From Calvatia gigantea (Eukaryota; Basidiomycota; Agaricomycetes; Agaricales; Lycoperdaceae), in contig JACAAK010000037.1 of the NCBI GenBank assembly GCA_025093985.1, positions 1 through 31,416 of the forward strand: a DNA stretch of 31,416 nt, read 5' to 3'. The position numbers were made by a program, and so were the translations under genes. Under the pieces are notes generated by a model. The model ran no database searches. It was not told the DNA's origin and worked only from the letters and a program-made list of their open reading frames with translations. Shown here piece after piece: positions 10,395 through 19,536 of the stretch; position 1 is the first letter of the stretch; the number at the start of each line of letters is the position of its first letter.

Positions 10395-11494
10395 TTCTTT
10401 TCTTCATTGACTTCTTCTACTCCTTGGACCTGTATTTTCTTTGGTGTGGTGCAGGCCTTTGCTATGTGGCCTGTTTTCCCACAGTTATAGCAGGTTAACC
10501 CCTTAGGCTTCTTGCAATCTTTGGCCATATGTCTGAAAATGCCACAATTATAGCATTTAGGTTTCCCTTCGGCGTTGAAAATGTGGTGTCAGCTTCCTAT
10601 CTCCATTGGTTCTCCCATTCCTCTGTAGGTTGTTCCAGTGTTGGTTTTCTTATCTCCTCAGTATTCTGATGCTTCGTATCCTTGTCCTATGGCGAGGATA
10701 GCTTTTGTCCATTCTGCATAGATGTCTGGTCTGGTGCTAGGTGGGTAGCCTGTAATAGTGTGGATGATGTCTTGTCTGGCATTTTTCTTGAGTAGGAACA
10801 TTGTGTGTTTATTATCTGTTTTTGCCTTGCTTTTTAGGACTTGGAATTCAATTAGGTAGTTGGCAGTGTTCTTGTTTCCTTGTTTGAACTTCTCGATTTG
10901 CCATTCTACTTTGCTGTTCAAGGCATTGTTGGAGAAGGTTTTCCTAAAGTCTTCGGAAAATACTTTCCAGTCCACTGAGTCTTCTCCATCTAAGATTTGT
11001 GGGGCCTTCATTGCCGTATAGGCTCCTGCTATTCCTCCTCTCAGTCTAGCTAAGACTGCTATGGCTTTATTATCTGCTGAGACTATTTTGTTGAACTTTA
11101 TGAAGAGCATCATTGCTCTCCACCAGTTGTCGAACTTGGTGTGGGTACCATTGAAAAAACCCAGGTCAGGCACTAAGCCTTTCCCACTGGGCACTGTCAT
11201 GGGTACTACTGTGTTGTCGGTCATATTGGAGTCAGTTTCTGATTCTGTTTCATCTAAGCTTGATTCGTCTGATTTCTCCTGATGGACTAACTCTTCCTCT
11301 GCTAGGTCAAGTTCATTTAGAAGTTCTGATAATACTTCTTCTTCTGCTGGGTTTGCTCCGGGTTTGTTGTGTGTTTCTCCAGTTGGTTCTTCAGGTACTT
11401 TGGGGTTCCCTGTTTCTTCCTTGTCTAATGTTTCAGATTCGTCATCAGTGACTTCGAGATTTGGTTCTCTGTATTCATCTAGGTTTGAGCTCAT
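10370..11494 (-). pseudogene. gag: A0 gag, minus strand, premature stops
   Basis: ATG at 11494 opens MSSNLDEYREPNLEV, matching A1 gag. 278 codons are open, covering the capsid domain (FFNGTHTKFDNWWRAMM). A TGA at 10655-10657 follows, where A1 has CGA in the same codon. Beyond it the two zinc knuckles can still be read (CYNCGIFRHMAKDC, CYNCGKTGHIAKAC, about 10470-10560). The conserved gag stop TAG is at 10370-10372. The frameshift heptamer GGATTTT is at 10388-10394. Confidence 0.88.
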
Positions 11495-11561
11495 ATACTA
11501 GCTCCTGGGTAGTCTTTTGTTCAGGCCTATTTCAGCCTACTCCTTGCAAGGTGAGGTGGGG

Positions 11562-11572
11562 ATGCTTAACCA
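11562..11572 (-). other. Candidate self-primer binding site of A0
   Basis: On the minus strand tggttaagcat starts 2 nt after the LTR, the same place as in A1. It pairs with the R start of the family apart from decayed CpG positions. A1 has TG and A0 has CA at the same site, both derivable from CG. Confidence 0.5.
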
Positions 11573-11574
11573 AA

Positions 11575-11882
11575 TGTTACGACCTTAGTCTGAGTTTACC
11601 TCAGGTTGCAACTTAGGCTAAGACTTGAGGGCAAGTAAGGGGAGAGGAATAAGAGATGGTTAAGTGTACCGAATACAATGGGTGTATGTACACTTAAATA
11701 CAAGGAGTCATCCAGTTGAATGGATGGGGTAACTACAATGAAACGTCCAGTAAGGTAGGCGTAGTAGTTAGTACAAGTCATAACTGGAGATTGCTCAGCA
11801 GGAATAGGTGAAACAGATGTACTAGCAGTATAGGAATGCAGATAGAGATGGAGTGTGATGTGATCGGTGAAAAACCATAACA
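11575..11882 (-). repeat. 5' LTR of A0, minus strand
   Basis: 308 bp; read on the minus strand it starts TGTTATGG and ends GTCGTAACA. It is homologous to the LTRs of A1 and, more closely, to the solo LTR split between 12054 and 22197. It lies directly against the Gyp-C RNase H fragment at 11883, so A0 had inserted into Gyp-C. The partner LTR is not in the window. Confidence 0.92.
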
Positions 11883-12053
11883 GCTTCAGACTTATATACA
11901 GGTGCAATGTTGACATTTGGGAAGACTTGGGAAACATCTCACCCTGTCACTTTTGATTCTAAACCTCTCAAAGGGACTGAACTCAACTATCCTGTCCATG
12001 AAAAGGAACTGTTTGCAGTTGTCTGTGCACTCACAAAGTGGCAGGCTGATCTG
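11883..12053 (+). pseudogene. Gyp-C pol piece 1: RNase H
   Basis: An open reading on the + strand gives HPVTFDSKPLKGTELNYP and VHEKELFAVVCALTKWQADL. This is the middle of a Ty3/gypsy RNase H, with the conserved Glu of KEL. The left side is cut by A0 and the right side by the solo LTR with duplication atctg. Reading resumes at 22203 (LDIQFTVITDHHTLK). It is a different family from A and B. The reverse transcriptase of this copy is not in the window. Confidence 0.85.
12049..12053. repeat. Target-site duplication of the solo LTR, left copy (atctg)
   Basis: atctg precedes the solo LTR here and follows it at 22198-22202. Confidence 0.9.
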
Positions 12054-12185
12054 TGTTATGGTTTTTTACTGATCACATTGTACTCTGTCCTTGTCTGCAT
12101 TTCTATACCGACAGTATATCTGTTTCATCTATTCCTGTTGAGTGATCTCTGGCTATGACTTGTGTTAACTACTGTGCCAACCTGA
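12054..12185 (+). repeat. Solo LTR of the A family, left part
   Basis: The first 132 bp of a 308-bp LTR (TGTTATGG...). The remaining 176 bp are at 22022-22197. Gyp-B inserted between them with duplication cctga. The matching atctg duplications outside show it is a true insertion reduced to one LTR by recombination between the two LTRs. Confidence 0.92.
12181..12185. repeat. Target-site duplication of Gyp-B, left copy (cctga)
   Basis: cctga lies directly before the Gyp-B 5' LTR; the second copy is at 22017-22021. Confidence 0.95.
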
Positions 12186-12534
12186 TGTTACGAACTTACC
12201 ACACCCCCGGACTCTCCGCATTAACGTATTAACCTTCCGTATGGACTTTCCATTCCTCTTCCTGTATACCCCAGTCCGTTCTTTATTTATTTATCACATG
12301 TACTTCTACCTTCGCTTCTTATGACTCATTCTGAGTCATGTTCCTGTTTCACCTTCATCTTTTCCACCATTGTACTTCTCTTTACCTGACTCCGTCTTCT
12401 TATGACTTGTACTCGTTCTTCTATTCATTTCACCTATCCCTATGATTCCTTAGATTACCAATTAACCCGTAGTAGTTCTCATTGACTCATATCTACTTAC
12501 TACATAATCTCTCATCTCTTATTCGTAGCTAGTA

Positions 12535-12540
12535 TATAAA
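12535..12540 (+). promoter_or_regulatory. TATA box of the Gyp-B LTR
   Basis: tataaa in the LTR, repeated in the 3' LTR. The sequence that pairs with the primer site (12567) begins 32 nt downstream, the normal TATA-to-start distance. Confidence 0.75.
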
Positions 12541-12566
12541 CCTTAAGTAGTACTTTGTATTACTTT

Positions 12567-12576
12567 AGGTTATTCT
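12567..12576 (+). promoter_or_regulatory. Probable RNA 5' end of Gyp-B, complementary to its primer site
   Basis: aggttattct is the exact reverse complement of agaataacct at 12813-12822. In the self-priming model this RNA end folds onto the primer site and is cleaved to give the primer. Confidence 0.6.
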
Positions 12577-12812
12577 AGTAACAAGCTTCCTTATCTTCGC
12601 TCGTCTGCTACAAGGCTAACAACCTTGGGGACTGCAGTGACATTTAACTCGGACTTCTCAGGCAAGCGCGAGCTTCTACTCGAGGGAGCGATCCGAAGCC
12701 TGCACAGAAGTCATTGAGACTTGTTGAATACTCCTGGGCTATAGTGTTGAACCTCTCCCTGAGTGGAGACGATCCGGGCCCGGTTGCGAAGTAAGGTAAC
12801 GCACGTAACATA

Positions 12813-12822
12813 AGAATAACCT
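12813..12822 (+). other. Candidate self-primer binding site of Gyp-B
   Basis: agaataacct starts 2 nt after the LTR. There is no TGG after the LTR, so an ordinary tRNA 3'-end primer is unlikely. The 10-nt match to the predicted transcript start supports Tf1-like self-priming. Confidence 0.6.
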
Positions 12823-12930
12823 CACCTCCTTTCTCTCGTTTCTATACGACTCCAGTCTCTTACGGCCAGCTTCTGCCGACTATTCCTCCGTCCAGTTGAT
12901 GTCGAGAAGCCTTCCCGGTAATAGGGTTAA

Positions 12931-13599
12931 GAAGAGTGGAACTTCGGGTCCACTGATTTGTTTATTTGTCCTCCGCCAAGCAGCATTGAGAAGAGCGGGC
13001 CTGGCTACCGCTATCTGTCTTTCTTCACCACGTCGCGAAAAGGGAAACGTCCCTTACACCCTCCTTCCTCATCCCCAGAACGATCATTCCATACACCAAC
13101 CCAACACTCATTCGAGTCTCCTACTACTCCCCCGCCTAAACAAACTCATCAACCAGAAGGACCTTCTGCACCATTCTTAGAAAGGATTTATCATACCCCA
13201 CGCACTAGATCACAAAAACCGAAACTACTACAAGAATTACCAGCACCTACTAGAAAATCCACTGAGCCTGAACCACCGAAACCAACACAAAGTGGCAAAT
13301 TCAACTATTTTCGACCCGATTCGCCCGAGCAAGGTCCATCTCAAGAGTCACCGCCACAGACACCATCCAGAGCCGTATCCCCTTCCCAATTCGGAATCGA
13401 AAACCCTCACACCTTACCATCCGTCCTTGAAGACAACGAAGACAACGAGACGTTCCATCAGCTGCCCGAACATCCATCTGACATCCAAGACGTCCTCAAT
13501 CGAGAAGGAACCCATCTTATATACACTCCAGACACCCTCGAATACCCAGATATCCCGGGTTTTGAATCACAAGAACCAATTCATCCAGAAATCGAAGGC
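12931..13599 (+). other. Open Pro/Ser-rich reading in frame with Gyp-B gag, no ATG
   Basis: After stops at 12919 and 12928 the gag frame stays open for 223 codons before its first ATG (13600). The text looks coding: Pro/Ser/Glu-rich, with QTPSRAVSPSQFG and DTLEYPDIPGFESQEP. A longer Gag could start upstream by a spliced leader, a non-ATG start, or an ATG lost by mutation. I cannot decide which. Confidence 0.4.
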
Positions 13600-15033
13600 A
13601 TGGCTACTTCCACTCAAACGCAAACTGAAACAAATAATGAACCAACCGACCAACCACCACCCCGATCAGGAGCTACAACTCCCATCTTCGGAATTGGACG
13701 ACGAAGAACACCTGGAGAAGATCCTCCCCGTAGAGGTCGACAAGGAAGAGTGCCCTCTCCCTCCCCTCCCTCTTCACGAAACTCCAGCCATGGTTCATTC
13801 ACTCCGTCCTCTTTCTCCATTGGAAGAGAAGGAGGAGGTCGACGAAGACATCGTACTCCAGCCATTCAATTTGTAGGGAACGATGGAAATTCGAAAGAAA
13901 TCGGACAAAAACCCCCGAACTTCGACGGAACAAACCCCCGATTTAAAACTTGGTGGATGCTAGTCAAAAACTATCTCGAAATGAACCCTAGAGCATTTAC
14001 GGATGACCAACGACAGATCAGATTCGTCCTCGGTCTTATGGTCGAAGGGAAAGCCGGATCCTGGTCTGAACAATATTACAAAAGCCGAATTACTGATGCC
14101 CGTGAAAAGCCCATCCCTTGGAGATACTCTACCTTCGAAGAATTCGAAATTGAAATCTTGAAACACTTCACTCCAGTAGATGAACAAATCACTGTGCGAA
14201 GACAATGGTACGAATTGAAGCAAAATAAGTCCTCTGCAGCAGACTTTAATCTTGAATTCCAACGCCTTGCATCTATCAGAGGAATTCAAGACAATGAAGC
14301 ATTAATTGAACAATATAAACGAGGACTCAATCCTAATCTCGCAAGAGAAGTATGGACTAGAAAAGAAGGACCACCCGAAACCATTGCTGAATGGTATACC
14401 GATGTGGTACGACGAGACTCAGTCAATCGTCAAGCCGACGCAATGTGGCCTAGAAACTTCCCTCGAAACCCAACCCCCTACCAACCACCCCGTTTCCAAC
14501 CAACCTACCACACTCGTTTTCAACCAAATCGCCAACCTGCACGAACCATACATGAAGTACAGGCAGAACCTCAAGACCCCTACAAACCACCTTACGAAGA
14601 CGAAGAACCGTATCCCCCAGAGCAAGACTACACTCATGAAGGCTACGACTTGGATGACCCCGAATTACAACTAAACGCTGTATTTACTGCTGAGCAAGTC
14701 ACTCGCTACAAAGCTGGGAAATGCATAGGCTGCGGGAAATTTGGACACCTTATCAGCAATTGTCCAAATCCTGACCCAAACCTGTCCAAGGAAAAACCAC
14801 CTCCTAGACGACCCCACCCGCCACAAAGAAGATTCATGCAACCACCCCGTTATGCACAACCCTCACAACCTCAAACTTCCAGGAATTACTCCGGTGCCGC
14901 TCCTAATCAAACCCGAAAGATCTCTGCACTCGATATCCAGGCAATGATCAGAGAACTCCCAACGGACGAAAGAATGGAATTCAGAGAAGCATATATCTCT
15001 GATCCAACGCTCAAGCCCTTCGGGGATTTTTGA
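13600..15033 (+). CDS. gag: Gyp-B Gag: capsid domain and one zinc knuckle
   Basis: Taken from the first in-frame ATG this is 477 residues, without internal stop. A Pro/Ser/Arg-rich N-terminus leads to a retrotransposon capsid domain from about residue 108 (FDGTNPRFKTWWMLVKNYL) through FEEFEIEILKHF and FNLEFQRLASIRG. A Pro-rich linker with an acidic patch follows, then a single CX2CX4HX4C zinc knuckle at residue 375 (CIGCGKFGHLISNC). It forms the particle and packages the RNA. The stop TGA at 15031 directly follows the frameshift heptamer. The frame is open a further 223 codons upstream, so the true protein may be longer. Confidence 0.85.
   Translation: MATSTQTQTETNNEPTDQPPPRSGATTPIFGIGRRRTPGEDPPRRGRQGRVPSPSPPSSRNSSHGSFTPSSFSIGREGGGRRRHRTPAIQFVGNDGNSKEIGQKPPNFDGTNPRFKTWWMLVKNYLEMNPRAFTDDQRQIRFVLGLMVEGKAGSWSEQYYKSRITDAREKPIPWRYSTFEEFEIEILKHFTPVDEQITVRRQWYELKQNKSSAADFNLEFQRLASIRGIQDNEALIEQYKRGLNPNLAREVWTRKEGPPETIAEWYTDVVRRDSVNRQADAMWPRNFPRNPTPYQPPRFQPTYHTRFQPNRQPARTIHEVQAEPQDPYKPPYEDEEPYPPEQDYTHEGYDLDDPELQLNAVFTAEQVTRYKAGKCIGCGKFGHLISNCPNPDPNLSKEKPPPRRPHPPQRRFMQPPRYAQPSQPQTSRNYSGAAPNQTRKISALDIQAMIRELPTDERMEFREAYISDPTLKPFGDF
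15024..15030 (+). other. Probable -1 frameshift site G GAT TTT before the gag stop
   Basis: In the gag frame it reads gg[G GAT TTT] TGA, so the slippery heptamer sits directly against the gag stop. The pol reading (KASPDPIKESLGDPQ) is in the -1 frame from here. The same heptamer and phase are found at the gag/pol overlap of A1 and A0. Confidence 0.7.
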
Positions 15034-15146
15034 AGGCGTCACCCGATCCTATAAAGGAATCGCTGGGTGACCCACAAATCAATCTAATAAAACTCCCTAC
15101 CTCGGACAATAAAGCATCAATCTTTCTCCCTATCAAACTCAAATTT
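15030..15146 (+). pseudogene. pol: Gyp-B pol N-terminal piece, cut by mitochondrial insert
   Basis: In the -1 frame after the frameshift site the reading gives LGDPQINLIKLPTSDNKA and SIFLPIKLKF, which looks like the lead-in to a Ty3/gypsy protease. It breaks at about 15146, where mitochondrial rRNA sequence begins. The continuation NHLRNIPVTALIDSGAQG resumes at about 15823 in another frame. Confidence 0.75.
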
Positions 15147-15822
15147 TTTAAAGCTAAACTAGTTAACAATTTTTGTTGTTCAGATGCTTTAGTATTGAAT
15201 CTTGGATGCCATAACGACTTGTCTTAGCCCCAAATGAAAATATTTAAAATTCATAAATTGTTAAGTATAAATTAACAACAGGGATTGCGTCCGTTAGTGG
15301 AGTTAACCTCACTTCTTAAAATACGGACTGACGACAGCCATGCAACACCTGTAAACTCCTTTCTATTAATTTAATAGATAGCTGACTGGCAGCAAGAGTT
15401 TATGCCAGAACTGGTAAGATTTTACGCGTAGTTTCGTATTAAATAACATGCTTCACTTCGTTTGCTCCGAGACCGACTAATTTTTTTGGTTTCAGTTTTG
15501 CAACCGTACTCGCAAGGCGGAATGGTTATCGCGTTAACATCGTTACTAGTTTATTTTAAAACTAACAACCACCATTCATCGTTGACAGTGAGAGATATCT
15601 GGGTCTCTAATCCTATTTTCTATTCTCACCTTCGTTCCTCAGCGTCAATCATTATTAGATAAAAGTTTTCACCATTAGTATTCCATTTAGTATCTACGGA
15701 TTTCACAATGGAAAAAATTTACAGAACATATCTTATTAATAAGAAACGTAAGTAAATCTTGTATATTTGAAGGAACTATTTTCAAATTATCTGAATTATA
15801 AAACAGATTTTTGTAGTAGTTA
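15147..15822 (-). pseudogene. rns: Nuclear copy of mitochondrial small-subunit rRNA (partial rns), antisense
   Basis: Read on the minus strand this is a mitochondrial 16S-like rRNA, roughly equivalent to E. coli positions 600-1230. Landmarks on the + strand, all reverse complements of universal 16S segments: gactgacgacagccatgcaa (about 15326-15345), acgcgtagtttcgtattaaa with ataacatgc (about 15424-15450), the ccgtactcgcaaggcgg segment (about 15503-15519), and gggtctctaatcc (about 15601-15613). It is AT-rich with fungal mitochondrial spacing, unlike its neighbours. Both gene ends are missing. The borders are approximate because short T/A runs occur at both junctions and I see no target duplication. 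It splits Gyp-B pol. A chimeric assembly join is the alternative. Confidence 0.92.
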
Positions 15823-18800
15823 AAACATCAGAACCATCTACGAAATATCCCAGTCACCGCTTTAATTGACTCTGGAGCTCAAGGAAACTTCATCTCCTCG
15901 AATTTTATAAACACCTATGGACTACGAACACGCCCTATCAAACATTCTATCAAAGTATCCAACGCAGATGGAACTTCCAATGAAAATGGATCGATCTATG
16001 AAAGCGTTGAATTGAACGCCTTAATTGATGGAAAACAATGCCAATTCGAAGCCTACGTCTCGGGAATAGGATCCAAAGATTTAATCCTAGGATACCCGTG
16101 GCTACAACAAACCAACCCAGACATAAATTGGACTACTCAAGAGTTCAAATGGCGAAACAATGACAACATCTTACCTTTAATCGTGAAATCCACAAACGGA
16201 CCTACCATTATCAATGAAATCGCCTTAGACATCCATGGAATGAATGATGCCGAACGCTACACCTACCTAGACGAAGACTTTGACCCACTGGCGGTAAAAG
16301 TCTTCGAAGCAATCATCCATTCGGAAGAACCTGAACTCTCTATTGATGAACTCAAACTCTACTTGGAAAACATTGATTTCGATGAATTCCATTTGGAACA
16401 TGAACTCTACGAAATCACTCAAACTCCACATGAACTCGAAATCAATACGAAGATCACCCAAGCTACAAGTCTCACACAAAAATCAACCCCAAAAACTGAT
16501 ACAAAGGTACCAAGGAAATACAAGAAATTCGCTTCACTCTTCGACACGAAGAAATCCGAACGATTTCCCCCCCCCAGGCCATACGACCATAAAATCGAAC
16601 TCTTGGATACCTTCAAACCAGAACTAGGGAAAACATACCCCTTATCACCCCTTGAAACCGAAGAACTCAAGAAGTTCATAAACGAAAACCTCCGAAAAGG
16701 ATACATCCGAGAATCAGAATCTCCCATGGCCTCATCCTTCTTCTTCGTAGGAAAGAAGGACGGGAAACTTCGACCATGCCAAGATTACCATTATCTAAAT
16801 AAACATACCAAGAAGAATGCATACCCTATTCCTATAATAACAACAATTATGGACAAACTTTAAGGAGCAAAACTATTCACGAAAATGGACATCCGACTCG
16901 GATACAACAACATCCGTATTCGAGAAGGAGACCAATGGAAAGCCGCATTCAAAACTCCAATCGGACTTTACGAACCGAACGTCATGTTCTTTGGAATGTG
17001 CAACTCCCCAGCCACCTTCCAAAAGATGATGGACACCATATTCACAAAAATGCTAGATAAAGGAGGAATTATAATCTATATGGACGACATTCTCATCTAC
17101 GCAAAAACTCAGGAAGAAATGGATCGCCTTACCTTGGAAGCACTCCAGATCTTGAAAGACAACGATCTATACCTGAAACTAGAAAAATGCGAATTCAATA
17201 AAACCCATCTAGAATATCTCGGCATGATAATCTCCCCCGACAAGATCGAAATGGACAACACCAAACTCCGTGGAATAGAAGAATGGCCCTTACCCCGCAC
17301 TACCCGCGATGTCAGAAAATTCATGGGATTCTGTAACTTCTACCGAAAATTCATACATCGCTATGCCGACATCTCTCGACCGCTTAATGCCCTTCTATCC
17401 AAAACAAAGAAATTTGAATGGGTACACAAAGCAAACGAAGCCTTCAGCCAACTAAAATCCGAATTCATGAAGAAACCCGTTTTGCTGATGCCAGACCAAA
17501 CAAAACCCTTCTTTATCGAAACCGACGCCTCAAAATATGCCTTGGGAGCAGTCTTATCACAGCAAGACATGAACGGAAACTACCACCCAGTAGCTTTCCT
17601 ATCCAAAGCATTCAATCCTACCCAACGAAACTACGAAATACACGACAGGGAACTCCTTGCCATAATCACGGCACTAGAAGAATGGCGACATTACCTAGAA
17701 GGAGCTCAACATCGCGTAACCATACGAACTGATCACAAGAACCTCACCTTTTGGAGAAAACCCCAAAATATCTCCAGAAGACAAGCTCGATGGCTTGGTT
17801 TCCTCTCACACTTCGACTTCGCAATTGAACATGTCCCAGGAACCAAAATACCTGCCGCCGATGCCCTCTCACGTCGACCAGATCACACCCCAGATGATGA
17901 CAATGACAACGAAAATGTTATTGTCTTACCCGAGGAAGTATTCCTCAGGGAAATCACCGTATTACCAGACGAATTGTTCATCTCCATGGTTGATCAGAAA
18001 TTACAGGATGACATCGTAAAATCATCGAAATATGACGAAATCACCATGGAAGCCATGAAACGACTTCTATCAGAATCACCAGAAGCAATAAATCCGAAAT
18101 ACGGGATGATTCCCCGGCCACATGGACATCTTATGACATTCGAAGGAAAGATCATCATCCCAGAAGACATGGAACTCCGCTGACGTGTCATCCAATGATA
18201 CCACGACCACCCTTCGATCAGACACCCTGGAGAACAGGAAACTTATCGCCTCGCCAAAGCTGAAGTATATTGGCCAGGAATGAGTACCTTCGTACGAAAT
18301 TATGTTAAAGGATGCAGCGAATGCCAACAATTCAAAATTAACTGAAATCCTTCCCACCCTTCATTGCAACCGGTACCACCACCAATATCTACTAGACCAT
18401 TCACCCATATTGCTATGGATCTGCTGACCGACTTGCCGAAATCTCACGGATTCGACTCAATTCTGTCCATAGTGGACCATGGACTTACGAAGGGGGTAAT
18501 TCTCACTCCTTGTACAAAGGAAATCACCGCCAAAGGATTGCCGACATAATTATAGACAAGGTCTACTCCAGATTCGGACTACCGGACAAGATAATCTCCG
18601 ACTGTGACCCCAGATTCCGAGCAAACTCCAGTCAAGCTCTCATGAAACGACTTGGAATCACCCAATCATTCTCATCAGCCTACCACCCTCAATCGGATGG
18701 AACAACAGAACAATTCAATCAGGAAATTGCAGCGTACCTATCTATCTACTGTACAGGAAATCCCTCCTCCTGGTCTAAAGCACTCCCAATCCTCGAATTC

Positions 18801-19475
18801 TCTCACAATTCACGAACACATTCAGACCGGAAACAAACCCCTTTTGAACTCATGTACGGAACAAAACCCCATGGAATACCCACTATTCTAGAGGAATCAA
18901 ACTTCACCACTACTGAAGAACGAATAGAACTCTTAGACCATGCACGAAGAGAAGCAATTGCTGCCCACAAACTAGCTATGGAACGCATGGAACAACGAAT
19001 CAAAGCAAAATTCAAACCCTTCGCCCTAGGACAAAAAGTGTGGCTTGAACGGAGAAACCTGAAACTCCCGTTCAAATCAAACAAGATCGCACCAAAACGC
19101 CTTGGACCATTCACTATCAAAGAAGTCTTATCGCCGCTCTCCTACCGACTGAAACTACCTGAAACATGGAAGATTCACAACGTATTCCACACTACCCTTC
19201 TCTCCGAATACACCGAAAACAATACCCATGGAACAAACCCACAACCACCTCTCCCTGACATAATAGAAGGAGAAGAAGAATACGAAATCGAAGGCATCTT
19301 GAACCATAGAACCAAGAATAAACAAAGGGAATACTACATCAAGTGGAAAGGTTACAGCCACGAAGAAAACTCTTGGGAAAACGAAGCACAACTCTCACCA
19401 CATGCCCAAGAAATGTTACGAAAATACCAACGAGAACACCACCTAATTCCCATCCCACCTAAAAGATATAAATAA
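15823..19475 (+). pseudogene. pol: Gyp-B pol main part: protease to chromodomain, stops and one frameshift
   Basis: Protease (TALIDSGAQGNFIS, DSGA at 15868), reverse transcriptase (YMDD at 17077-17088), RNase H (TDASKYALGAVLSQ near 17523, HDRELLAIITALEEW, RTDHKNLTFW), integrase zinc domain (YHDHPSIRHPG to CSECQ, 18199-18330), catalytic core (Asp 18418, Asp 18600) and chromodomain (YYIKWKGYSHEENSW, about 19270-19440). Defects: TAA at 16861 (CAA expected), TGA at 18181, 18196 and 18343, and loss of one base near 18538, after which the frame shifts. The Arg after the second catalytic Asp is Cys (TGT for CGT). At the place of the catalytic Glu the reading is NQEIAAYL, giving Ala (18729) where A1 has Glu. 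Confidence 0.92.
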
Positions 19476-19536
19476 TCCAGGATTCACTCAACTTCTCCAT
19501 CATTCTTTAACAGCACTTCTACAAACCGAACTACCA

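Larger units (their letters stand above)
12186..12810 (+). repeat. 5' LTR of Gyp-B
   Basis: 625 bp, TGTTAC ... GTAACA, pairing with 21392-22016. The four differences (12504, 12682, 12745 and 12781 against 21710, 21888, 21951 and 21987) each pair a CpG with TpG or CpA. Confidence 0.97.

Noticed and set aside
12918..12983. Possible small intron (GT at 12918, CTGAT branch-like sequence, AG at 12983) joining ATG 12899 to gag of Gyp-B
   Set aside because: The intron length is a multiple of three and leaves the reading in the wrong frame; no nearby AG gives the gag frame.
15462..15662. Open frame of 66 codons within the mitochondrial insert
   Set aside because: The stretch is antisense rRNA; the open frame is accidental.
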